From contig JABAAZ010000013.1 in NCBI GenBank assembly GCA_014238475.1, positions 1 to 6,526 on the forward strand: DNA of 6,526 nucleotides, in the 5' to 3' direction. This document shows, one piece after another, positions 1 through 6,219 of this stretch. Made by a program: the position numbers and the translations under genes. The stretch comes from Candidatus Paceibacter sp. (GTDB lineage: Bacteria > Patescibacteriota > Minisyncoccia > Phycocordibacterales > JABAAK01). The notes under the pieces are model-generated. The model was not told where the DNA came from. It worked only from the letters and a program-made list of their open reading frames with translations, and did not search any database. The first letter of the stretch is position 1. The number at the start of each line of letters is the position of its first letter.

Positions 1-1591
1 AGCCTTGTCTAAAAACCTCTCCTTTAATTTCTTCTGCACCACCTCCAGAAAATAAAATTTTTTTTATATTAGAATCCACCAACAAAGCTTCATATAAACC
101 AGTAACACCTAAATAACCACTGTGACACTTTCCAATGTTGTAATCAGGATTTGTTTTAAACGCTCCGGAAAAATCCAATTGAGATAAATCTTTTTCTGCT
201 TCAGGGAACCCTTCTACTAATTCCTTTATCTTTGTTTTAGTTTCTTCTGAAAGAGTTTCTTTTTCTTTTGAGTCCGGGCATATTTTTCTAATCAATCTTT
301 GAGCAACAATCAAGTTTAAAGCAGATGCTATTGTTTGTGGAGAGATACCGAGCTCCATTAACCTAGGTATGGCACCAGAAACATCGTTTGTGTGAAGTGT
401 AGAAAAAACTAGGTGTCCTGTCAATGCGGCATCCACTGCCACTTTTGCCACCTCTGGATCTCTTATCTCTCCAACTAAAATAATATCAGGGTCTTGCCGT
501 AAAATCGCCCTTAAACCAGTTGCAAAAGAATAATCTTTTGTTATAGGTGTTTGGACTATGCCATCTACATGATATTCAATAGGTTCTTCAAGTGTTATTA
601 TTTTTATTTCTGGTGTTAAAACTTCTCGTAAAAAAGAATAAAGAGTTGTTGTTTTTCCAGAACCTGTAGGTCCGGTAACAATTACCATTCCGTGCGGTTT
701 TTTTATTTCTTTTTTAAAAACACCAAGAAGTTTTTCTGGTATACCCAAGCTCGATAAACCAACTTTTGTAGTGTTTGGGTCTAATATACGTATAACAACA
801 GATTCTCCGTATGGGTTTGGTATGGTAGATACTCTAGATTCTATATCTCTACTACTTGTTCTTATTGTAAACCTTCCGTCTTGTGCTATTTTTGTATTAC
901 TTATTTTCATATTACAAATAAGTTTTATTCTAGTCTCAATTTTTTTACCCGTGTTTTTATCAAATTTATATATATCAGACAACACCCCATACACTCTAAA
1001 CCTCAGCAAAAGTCCATTTTCTATGGATTCAAGGTGTATATCAGATGCAGATAGTGCAATAGAAGAAACAAGCACGGTTGAAATCTGTTTTGTTGTTCTG
1101 TATGCGTGATTTTCTTTTTCTGTCTCTTTCAATTTTTTTTGTATTTCATCCACAGTTGTTGTGGTTTGGCTTGCCACATCAAATTCTTTTTGTTTGGATA
1201 AGTCTATTAAACCAGCAGAAACAACAGTGGATGTTTTTATATCATCATAATATTGAATAATTTTTTTTATAGTTTTGGTAGAGGCAAAATGTTTTTCTAT
1301 AGAAAAACCTCGTGAAATAAGGTTTTGCTCTAGTTTAATAGCGTCTTGGTTTTTAATGTCTCGTATAGCGGCAAAAAGTTTTTTCCTTTCTCTTTTGTAT
1401 ATAACAAAAGATGCTTTTTCTGCTTGTTCTTTTGTTATCAACTGAAGTGCATTTAAAGACACAGAGGAAGCAAAGTTGGATAAAGTAGGTATCCCATATC
1501 TTTGAGAGAGAAATTCCAAAAGTCGCTCTTCCTCCTTTTCTTTTATCTCTTGTAATTCTGCTGATAATTTATCTGATTTAAAATCAATCAC
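1..1591 (-). CDS. pilB: Type IV pilus / type II secretion assembly ATPase, GspE/PulE/PilB family (C-terminus cut by window)
   Basis: Hexameric cytoplasmic ATPase that powers pilin polymerisation on the inner face of the membrane. About 530 codons are present; the last few dozen lie beyond position 1. Residues ~1-30 are charged and probably helical. Residues ~32-118 resemble the MshEN/T2SSE_N domain (YGIP start, then LNALQLITKEQAEKA). The motor domain has an Asp box (TLEEPIEYH), Walker A GPTGSGKT at 307-314, Walker B ILVGEIRD at 371-378 and a His box (STLHTND), all intact. The four-cysteine zinc site is half lost: only C438 (CPDS) and C489 (KCHSGY) remain. No in-frame ATG exists before the conserved region; an in-frame TAA closes the frame upstream, so GTG at 1591-1589 is the best start. 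It has no Shine-Dalgarno and lies 7 nt below a -10-like box. The gene diverges from tsaE. GspE and PilB cannot be separated without neighbours; family assignment is firm, symbol less so. Confidence 0.93.
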   Translation of the reverse strand, partial: MIDFKSDKLSAELQEIKEKEEERLLEFLSQRYGIPTLSNFASSVSLNALQLITKEQAEKASFVIYKRERKKLFAAIRDIKNQDAIKLEQNLISRGFSIEKHFASTKTIKKIIQYYDDIKTSTVVSAGLIDLSKQKEFDVASQTTTTVDEIQKKLKETEKENHAYRTTKQISTVLVSSIALSASDIHLESIENGLLLRFRVYGVLSDIYKFDKNTGKKIETRIKLICNMKISNTKIAQDGRFTIRTSSRDIESRVSTIPNPYGESVVIRILDPNTTKVGLSSLGIPEKLLGVFKKEIKKPHGMVIVTGPTGSGKTTTLYSFLREVLTPEIKIITLEEPIEYHVDGIVQTPITKDYSFATGLRAILRQDPDIILVGEIRDPEVAKVAVDAALTGHLVFSTLHTNDVSGAIPRLMELGISPQTIASALNLIVAQRLIRKICPDSKEKETLSEETKTKIKELVEGFPEAEKDLSQLDFSGAFKTNPDYNIGKCHSGYLGVTGLYEALLVDSNIKKILFSGGGAEEIKGEVFRQG

Positions 1592-1618
1592 AATGACATT
1601 GTAACATGCGATTGTGAT
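1587..1618. repeat. 8-bp inverted repeat in the pilB/tsaE divergent region (possible operator)
   Basis: ATCACAAT at 1587-1594 and ATTGTGAT at 1611-1618 are perfect inverted copies separated by 16 bp. A second, nested palindrome ACAATG-A-CATTGT lies at 1590-1602. The right arm overlaps the putative extended -10 of tsaE and the left arm covers the GTG start codon of the pilus ATPase gene, so a dimeric regulator bound here could affect both genes. The spacer is too long for a compact classical operator, and AT-rich DNA yields such repeats by chance, so the role is uncertain. Confidence 0.4.
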
Positions 1619-1623
1619 ATCAT
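1593..1623 (+). promoter_or_regulatory. Putative promoter of the tsaE-polA-holA operon
   Basis: A -35-like ATGACA (1593-1598) and a -10-like TATCAT (1618-1623) are 19 bp apart, with TGTG at 1613-1616 just before the -10, matching the TRTGn upstream extension known from Gram-positive promoters. Transcription would begin near 1630, only about 3 nt before the tsaE ATG. The nine bases TTGTGATAT here recur in front of rpsT. No Shine-Dalgarno fits in such a short leader. Confidence 0.45.
1598..1606 (-). promoter_or_regulatory. Putative extended -10 promoter of the pilus ATPase gene
   Basis: On the minus strand TGTTACAAT (TG at 1606-1605, hexamer TACAAT at 1603-1598) fits the extended -10 form TGnTATAAT with one mismatch. 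No good -35 is visible 16-18 bp further up. Starting 7 nt below the hexamer, transcription would begin at about 1591, exactly the GTG codon, giving a leaderless mRNA. Inferred from sequence only. Confidence 0.4.
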
Positions 1624-1632
1624 TTTAAACAA

Positions 1633-2058
1633 ATGAAAGAAGAAACGAAGAGGCTTAAAGAAATAATCATAAATAAAAATAAGAATACTGCTTTTATTGT
1701 TTTTTTATATGGAGACCTTGGGTCAGGAAAAACAACTTTTACCCAAGTTTTTGGTAAAAGTCTTAAAATTAAAAAAAATATCACAAGCCCAACATATCAA
1801 ATCAGAAAAGATTATAAAATAGATGAAAACCTGACAGGATTTTGCAATCTCACTCATATAGATCTTTATAGGATAGAAAAAAAAGACATAAAAGAAACAT
1901 TAAAAATAATAGATCTACAAAACATATCAAGTATAAAAACAAACATTATTTTTATAGAGTGGCCAAATAAAGCAGAAAAATTACCAATCGAAGCCGATAT
2001 AAAAATGTTTTTTCAGCACAAATCAAATAAATATATAATAGATATAAAAGAAGTATGA
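1633..2058 (+). CDS. tsaE: tRNA N6-threonylcarbamoyladenosine (t6A) biosynthesis ATPase TsaE
   Basis: Small P-loop ATPase that works with TsaB and TsaD to place threonylcarbamoyl on A37 of tRNAs reading ANN codons; cytoplasmic. The 141-residue length is slightly under the usual ~150. Walker A GDLGSGKT is at residues 27-34 (K33, T34), the TSPTY motif at 51-55 (family form TSPTF), HIDLYRI at 75-81 with the conserved Asp77, and the family IEW signature at 108-110 before the short C-terminal strand region. It is first in a tight operon and its TGA stop overlaps the polA ATG (ATGA), implying translational coupling. TGA as the stop here argues against recoding of TGA. The ATG at 1633 is the first possible start and lies just below a promoter-like element. 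TsaB and TsaD are not in the window. One tRNA substrate of the pathway, tRNA-Lys, lies downstream in the same orientation. Confidence 0.95.
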   Translation: MKEETKRLKEIIINKNKNTAFIVFLYGDLGSGKTTFTQVFGKSLKIKKNITSPTYQIRKDYKIDENLTGFCNLTHIDLYRIEKKDIKETLKIIDLQNISSIKTNIIFIEWPNKAEKLPIEADIKMFFQHKSNKYIIDIKEV

Positions 2059-4424
2059 AAAAAAAACCAAAACTTTTTTTAATAGACACAATGGCATTGC
2101 TCCATAGAAGCTATTATGTGACAGCAGACTTAAGAACAAAAAATGGACTAGCAACTGGCGCCATGTATGGAACACTTCAAACTATTTTATATTTTATCAA
2201 AAAATATGACCCACAAAACATAATTGCTTGCTTTGATTTGCCAGATAAAACAAAAAGACACGAAGCTTTTCAAGATTATAAAGCAGGAAGGAGCGAGATT
2301 GATGAAGATCTGATTTCTCAGATGAAAAACATAAAAGAAATTTTTCAATCTGTTGGGTTTTCTGTACAATCTATGCCTGGGTATGAGGCAGATGATCTGA
2401 TAGGAACACTGTGTGAAAAAAACCATAACACTTTTGATATTTTTATAACTACTGTCGACAACGATCTTTTACAACTTGTAAAACCAGGTGTGTCTGTTTT
2501 CTTACCAAAAAAAGGTTTGAGAAACATGAAGGAATATCATAAAGATGATGTAATAGAAAAATTTGGGTTTGGTCCAGATAAAATAATTCAATACAAAGGA
2601 ATATGTGGAGACCAGTCAGACAATATAAAAGGTGTTGCGGGAATAGGGGAGGTTGGAGCAAAAAAATTATTAGAAAAGTTTGATACACTTGAACAAATCT
2701 ATTCGAAAATAGAGGAAGGAAGAGAGGGTTTTGAAAAAATAGGGTTTAGAAAAAGAACAACAGACTTACTTATTGAAAATAAAAAAGATGCTTTTTTTTC
2801 AAGAGACTTGGCAACAATACATAAAAATGCACCAATGTCATTGCCTAAAAGTTCGTGTCGATGGAAAGATCAAATAAACATAAAAAAAGCAGAAGAGGTC
2901 TTTGAAAAATATGAACTTGAAAAAATTTTTTCTAATATAAAAAAAGAACTTATAAACACAAATTGTGACAAAGAAGAAAAAAACAAAGAAAACATAAAAA
3001 AATATGACAAAAAAGAAGTAAAAACAATACAAATACTGTATTGGATACTAAATTCAGATGTGACCGAGGTGGAAGTAGAGGAAGTTGTAAAAGAGTATAA
3101 TTCAACAAATTTAACAGAAATAATCAAAACACTTAAACAAAACATAAAAGAAAACGACCTTGTATATATATATGAAAACATAGAGAAACCCCTTGTAGAG
3201 ATACTGCAAAAAATGGAAAGCTGGGGTATAAAAATAGATGTAAAACATTTGAAAAAACTGGAAACAAAAATGAAAAAAGAAATAGAGGAAACAGAAAATG
3301 AAATTTTTAAAATTTCACAAAAAACATTTAATGTAAATTCTACAAAACAGATGTCTGAGGTGTTGTTTGTAGATATGGGGTTAGGTAAAAAGAAAATTAA
3401 AAAAACACCAAAAGGAGCAAGGTCAACAAAAGAAGCTGCGCTGCTAGATATATATGATGAATCACCTATAATTAAATTTATATTAAAACACAGAAAAACA
3501 TCAAAGCTTTTAAAAACATATGTATTACCTATACAAAACCTTGTAGACGGCGAACAAAAACTTCACACTACTTTTATACAAAATGGAACAACAACAGGAA
3601 GGTTTGCGTCAAAAAATCCAAACATACAAAACATACCAATAAGAACAGAAGAAGGGAACGAGATAAGAAATGCCTTTGTTGCAACAAAAGGATGTTTGTT
3701 AATTTCTTTTGATTATAATCAACTTGAGCTAAGGCTTGCTGCAATTATGTCAAAAGATAAAAATTTATTAAAAATCTTAGAAGGAAACAGAGACATACAC
3801 ACAGAAACTGCAAGTTTAATGTATAAAACGGATATAAAAAATATAACAAAACAAATGAGAAACACTGCAAAAGCAATTAATTTTGGTATTTTATATGGAA
3901 TGGGGTCAAGGGCTCTTGCAAAATCAATGAACACATCTCAAAAAGAGGCAAAAGAGTTTATTGAAAACTACAACAACACATTTACAGGGCTAATAAGGTT
4001 TTTAGATGATACAAAAAGATTTGCAAGGATGCATGGATACACCAAAACACTTTTTGGAAGGAAAAGATATATAAGAGATATAAACTCTTCTATTCCTTAC
4101 CTTGTTTCACAAGCAGAAAGGTTTGCTATAAACTCACCAATACAAGGCACAGAAGCCGATGTAATAAAACTCGCAATGATAGATATTGATAAATATACAG
4201 AAAAAAACAAAAATGTAAAAGTTCAAATGCTTTCACAGATACACGATGAACTTTTGTTTGAAATAAAACACACAAACATAGACGACAAAGAGGTAGTCAA
4301 ACATATAGAAAAAATTAAAGAAATAATGGAAAATGTCCTAAAAAAAATAAACATAAATATAAAACTAAACACATCAGTATGTTTCGGGGAGAAATGGGGG
4401 TCGCTAACAGAAACAAAAAAATAA
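2055..4424 (+). CDS. polA: DNA polymerase I, 5'-nuclease and polymerase domains, proofreading domain lost
   Basis: Repair and Okazaki-fragment-processing polymerase, 789 residues against 928 in E. coli. Residues ~1-290 are the 5'-3' nuclease: metal ligands D11, D61, E111/D113/D114, D135/D137 and D186/D189 in GDQSDN, then the helix-hairpin-helix GVAGIGEVGAKKLL. Residues ~291-375 are a short Lys/Glu-rich stretch in place of the ~190-residue 3'-5' exonuclease domain. Only a remnant, ILYWILNS (327-334), resembles that domain's end, and Thr324 sits where E. coli Asp501 would be. The polymerase domain from ~376 is complete: TGRFASKNPNIQNIP (514-528), motif A DYNQLELR (D553, E558), motif B with R602, K606, F610, Y614, and motif C QIHDE (H730, D731). 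Phe610 corresponds to E. coli Phe762. The gene overlaps tsaE by 4 bp and its ATG is followed by nine A bases. The protein should polymerise but not proofread. Confidence 0.97.
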   Translation: MKKKPKLFLIDTMALLHRSYYVTADLRTKNGLATGAMYGTLQTILYFIKKYDPQNIIACFDLPDKTKRHEAFQDYKAGRSEIDEDLISQMKNIKEIFQSVGFSVQSMPGYEADDLIGTLCEKNHNTFDIFITTVDNDLLQLVKPGVSVFLPKKGLRNMKEYHKDDVIEKFGFGPDKIIQYKGICGDQSDNIKGVAGIGEVGAKKLLEKFDTLEQIYSKIEEGREGFEKIGFRKRTTDLLIENKKDAFFSRDLATIHKNAPMSLPKSSCRWKDQINIKKAEEVFEKYELEKIFSNIKKELINTNCDKEEKNKENIKKYDKKEVKTIQILYWILNSDVTEVEVEEVVKEYNSTNLTEIIKTLKQNIKENDLVYIYENIEKPLVEILQKMESWGIKIDVKHLKKLETKMKKEIEETENEIFKISQKTFNVNSTKQMSEVLFVDMGLGKKKIKKTPKGARSTKEAALLDIYDESPIIKFILKHRKTSKLLKTYVLPIQNLVDGEQKLHTTFIQNGTTTGRFASKNPNIQNIPIRTEEGNEIRNAFVATKGCLLISFDYNQLELRLAAIMSKDKNLLKILEGNRDIHTETASLMYKTDIKNITKQMRNTAKAINFGILYGMGSRALAKSMNTSQKEAKEFIENYNNTFTGLIRFLDDTKRFARMHGYTKTLFGRKRYIRDINSSIPYLVSQAERFAINSPIQGTEADVIKLAMIDIDKYTEKNKNVKVQMLSQIHDELLFEIKHTNIDDKEVVKHIEKIKEIMENVLKKININIKLNTSVCFGEKWGSLTETKK

Positions 4425-4425
4425 T

Positions 4426-5151
4426 ATGCTTTTTATACTAAGCGGTTCTGATTACCCTAAAATTAGAAAACACACAGAAACTATTATAAAAAACTTAAAA
4501 AACAGGAAAACAGAAAGTGAATATATCAGGGTGACAGCACAAACTGAGTGTGAAAATCTAGAATCTTTTTTAAACACAGAAAGTTTGTTTGGAAAAAAGA
4601 AAATTGTTTTTTTTGACAATGTGTTTGAAAACAGAGAAATAAAAGATAGTTTTGAAAAAAATATAGAGGGAATAATAAACTCAAAAAACTTTTTTCTTTT
4701 ACTTGAGTATTCTATCCCACCAGTTTTTTTAAAGAAAAAAGAAATAATAAAAAACCTAAAAAAAATAACAATTAAAAAAATAGAAAAAACAGAAGCTCAG
4801 GTGAACCAAAATTTTTTTCATTTATCAGATCTTTTAATAAAACAAAACAAAAGTGCACTTTGGATTGCTTTTTGGAGAGAGTCTGTTAATAAAGAAAACA
4901 TTGACTCAATAATAAGTATTATTTCTTGGCAAATAAAAATGATTCTTTTGGCTCACACTTGCAAAAACGCAAAAGAAGCAAAGGTAAAAGAATTTGTTTT
5001 TAAAAAAAGCAAAGAAGCTACAAAAAAAATAACAAAAGAAAAAGCACTGTGGATGCTTGAGTCATTACAAAAAGAAAACTTTGATTATATAAAGAAAATA
5101 CCAAAGAGGTTGCAGATAGAAAACTGGATATTAAAAAACATTGAAATATAA
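4426..5151 (+). CDS. holA: DNA polymerase III delta subunit (HolA), short form
   Basis: Delta is the clamp-loader subunit that opens the beta sliding clamp; it is an AAA+-like protein without a working ATP site, and no Walker A is seen here. At 241 residues it is well below the usual ~330-350. Recognisable parts are the N-terminal strand FILSGSD (3-9), the clamp-contact region TESLFGKKKIVFFDNVF (51-67), and the C-terminal collar helices: ISWQIKMILL (166-175), then FVFKKSKEATKKITKEKA (190-207) matching the family's HPFVVKK...SLEEL region, followed by the final helices. The shortening lies mostly in the middle, between about 100 and 135, where the second domain should be. It starts one base after the polA stop, so it is surely cotranscribed. 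In Bacillus and others holA neighbours rpsT, which is also found close by here. Identity rests on remote similarity plus context. Confidence 0.82.
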   Translation: MLFILSGSDYPKIRKHTETIIKNLKNRKTESEYIRVTAQTECENLESFLNTESLFGKKKIVFFDNVFENREIKDSFEKNIEGIINSKNFFLLLEYSIPPVFLKKKEIIKNLKKITIKKIEKTEAQVNQNFFHLSDLLIKQNKSALWIAFWRESVNKENIDSIISIISWQIKMILLAHTCKNAKEAKVKEFVFKKSKEATKKITKEKALWMLESLQKENFDYIKKIPKRLQIENWILKNIEI

Positions 5152-5170
5152 GCGTTTGTTTTGTTAAACT
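5141..5170 (+). promoter_or_regulatory. Possible promoter for tRNA-Lys inside the end of holA
   Basis: TTGAAA (5141-5146, 5/6 to TTGACA) is 18 bp from TAAACT (5165-5170), which is preceded by TG at 5162-5163 (extended -10 form). Transcription would start near 5177, about 3 nt before the mature tRNA. The tRNA could equally be processed from the operon transcript, which ends its last gene only 28 nt upstream. Confidence 0.35.
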
Positions 5171-5179
5171 AAGATTATA

Positions 5180-5252
5180 CCGCTTGTAGCTCAGTTGGTA
5201 GAGCAACCGGCTCTTAACCGGTGGGTCCCAGGTTCGAATCCTGGCAGGCGGA
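5180..5252 (+). tRNA. tRNA-Lys (anticodon CTT)
   Basis: A complete 73-nt cloverleaf. The acceptor stem CCGCTTG/CAGGCGG pairs fully with one T-G wobble; D stem GCTC/GAGC with loop AGTTGGTA; anticodon stem ACCGG/CCGGT with loop CTCTTAA, giving anticodon CTT at 5213-5215 (reads AAG); variable loop GGGTC; T stem CCAGG/CCTGG with loop TTCGAAT; discriminator A5252. The 3' CCA is not encoded (CAA follows), so a CCA-adding enzyme is needed. A37 after CTT is the expected site for t6A, the modification TsaE helps make. The first pair is C1-G72 rather than the commoner G1-C72. No hairpin terminator is visible in the 10 bp before the convergent gene. Confidence 0.95.
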
Positions 5253-5262
5253 CAAAATAAAA

Positions 5263-6162
5263 TTAATAAACAAAGGTATCTACAAGGTTGTCATGCTCAT
5301 CAAGTAAAATTATCACAGATTTTGATTTTTTCCATAATGACTCTTCTTGGTTCAAAAAAAGTCTCCACTCAGGCAACAAAAAATCAGAATCATTGTAGTG
5401 TCTTGTTATACAGCCACTTTCTGTAAAAACATTTTGAACAAAATCTCTGCAACTCGGTGGTAAAGATTCTGAGTTTCTTAAAGATGTACACAAAGGTAGG
5501 GACTCTACAAAGTCTTTACACACATCTCCAGTATCTATAAAAGTTGAACCTTGTAAAAATTCTTCTTTTGGTAAAGGGCAAGAGTGTTTTATTATTGGAT
5601 TAAAGTTTTGAAACTGCTCTCTGTAACCAAGACATTTGTGGATCTTTAAAGATTGACCAATAGGAGAAGATCCACTTGATATAAGTATTCTGTCACCGGA
5701 CCTTACAGTTGTTTCTCCTGGAGTTGCTATGACGGGAGTGGTTTTTTCTATTGACTTTGGTATTTGATATGCTTTGTCTGATTTTTCATCAAATATCTTC
5801 CATCCATCTATTCTTATCGGCAAAACTAAATCACTTACAACATTCAACACAATAAATTCTTCCAAAGGATCTTCTGTAGCAACATTATAACCAGTGCCAA
5901 AAACTATTTTTTTGTAAAAAACAGATTTAGAATAAGTTTCTTCTACAACCGCTTCTTTTCTATCTACATAAACACTATTTTTTCTTTTTGAAGAATCAGG
6001 TAAAAAACCAGTCGAAAGATTGAAGAAAAAATCTTTCCTTGCTTTTGGATTAATAGAGACATTTTCAGTTAACGAGTCAAAATTAAAACTTTTGTCTCCA
6101 AAGTTAAAAAAGACAATAAAAAAAATGGAAAAAAGAAATAAGAAGACATATATTACTTTCAT
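5263..6162 (-). CDS. Membrane-anchored extracytoplasmic protein, lamin-tail-like, with six cysteines
   Basis: 299 residues from ATG 6162; function unknown. Residues 2-20 are a strongly hydrophobic segment after MK, a signal anchor or signal peptide without a lipobox cysteine, so the rest should lie outside the membrane. Residues ~100-160 (EEFIVLNVVSD, then LPIRIDGWKIFDEKS, then a SGDRILISSG strand) look like the first part of a lamin-tail domain, and the last ~17 residues (SVIILLDEHDNLVDTF) look like its closing strands. Between them lie about 115 residues starting SSPIGQSLKIHKCLGY and carrying all six cysteines (177, 195, 215, 225, 238, 251), enough for three disulfides. From memory, similar SPIG...KC.GY...QF...CP proteins occur in Patescibacteria genomes; unverified. 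An in-frame TTG at 6183 would add seven residues, but a promoter-like TATTAT lies between it and the ATG, so ATG is preferred. The gene converges on tRNA-Lys and diverges from rpsT. Confidence 0.8.
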   Translation of the reverse strand: MKVIYVFLFLFSIFFIVFFNFGDKSFNFDSLTENVSINPKARKDFFFNLSTGFLPDSSKRKNSVYVDRKEAVVEETYSKSVFYKKIVFGTGYNVATEDPLEEFIVLNVVSDLVLPIRIDGWKIFDEKSDKAYQIPKSIEKTTPVIATPGETTVRSGDRILISSGSSPIGQSLKIHKCLGYREQFQNFNPIIKHSCPLPKEEFLQGSTFIDTGDVCKDFVESLPLCTSLRNSESLPPSCRDFVQNVFTESGCITRHYNDSDFLLPEWRLFLNQEESLWKKSKSVIILLDEHDNLVDTFVY

Positions 6163-6168
6163 ATATGC

Positions 6169-6179
6169 ATAATACCACA
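6169..6179 (-). promoter_or_regulatory. Putative extended -10 promoter of the lamin-tail-like gene
   Basis: On the minus strand TGTGGTATTAT (TGTG at 6179-6176, TATTAT at 6174-6169) matches TRTGnTATAAT with one mismatch. The ATG starts 7 nt below the hexamer, so the mRNA would be leaderless. No -35 match is obvious. This position is also the reason for choosing ATG 6162 over the upstream TTG 6183. Confidence 0.5.
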
Positions 6180-6184
6180 ACAAC

Positions 6185-6213
6185 TTGTTATAAAAAATAA
6201 TTTGTGATATATT
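6185..6213 (+). promoter_or_regulatory. Putative promoter of rpsT
   Basis: TTGTTA (6185-6190) and TATATT (6208-6213) are 17 bp apart, with TGTG at 6203-6206 in the upstream extension. The stretch TTGTGATAT (6202-6210) is identical to that in front of tsaE. Transcription would begin at about 6220, the A of the rpsT ATG, with no room for a Shine-Dalgarno. Confidence 0.5.
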
Positions 6214-6219
6214 TATTTT

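Noticed and set aside
771..1260. Plus-strand open frames opposite the pilus ATPase gene, one hydrophobic
   Set aside because: They lie antisense to the conserved motor and N-terminal domain coding of the ATPase; the apparent hydrophobicity comes from reading T-rich antisense of A-rich codons. No start signal or family resemblance.
2187..3934. Several minus-strand open frames within polA
   Set aside because: All are antisense to conserved polA domains, rich in Phe/Ser/Ile as expected from antisense of Lys/Glu/Asn codons, and without promoters or recognisable motifs.
5018..5206. Minus-strand frame across the end of holA and tRNA-Lys
   Set aside because: It runs through a well-formed tRNA and antisense to holA; no supporting signal.
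5253..5262. Hairpin terminator between tRNA-Lys and the convergent gene
   Set aside because: The 10-bp gap is A/T only with no stem; nothing more than the tRNA's own structure is available.
6163..6183. TTG at 6183 as the start of the lamin-tail-like gene
   Set aside because: The putative -10 TATTAT lies between this TTG and the ATG at 6162, and the ATG gives a normal MK-plus-hydrophobic signal sequence.
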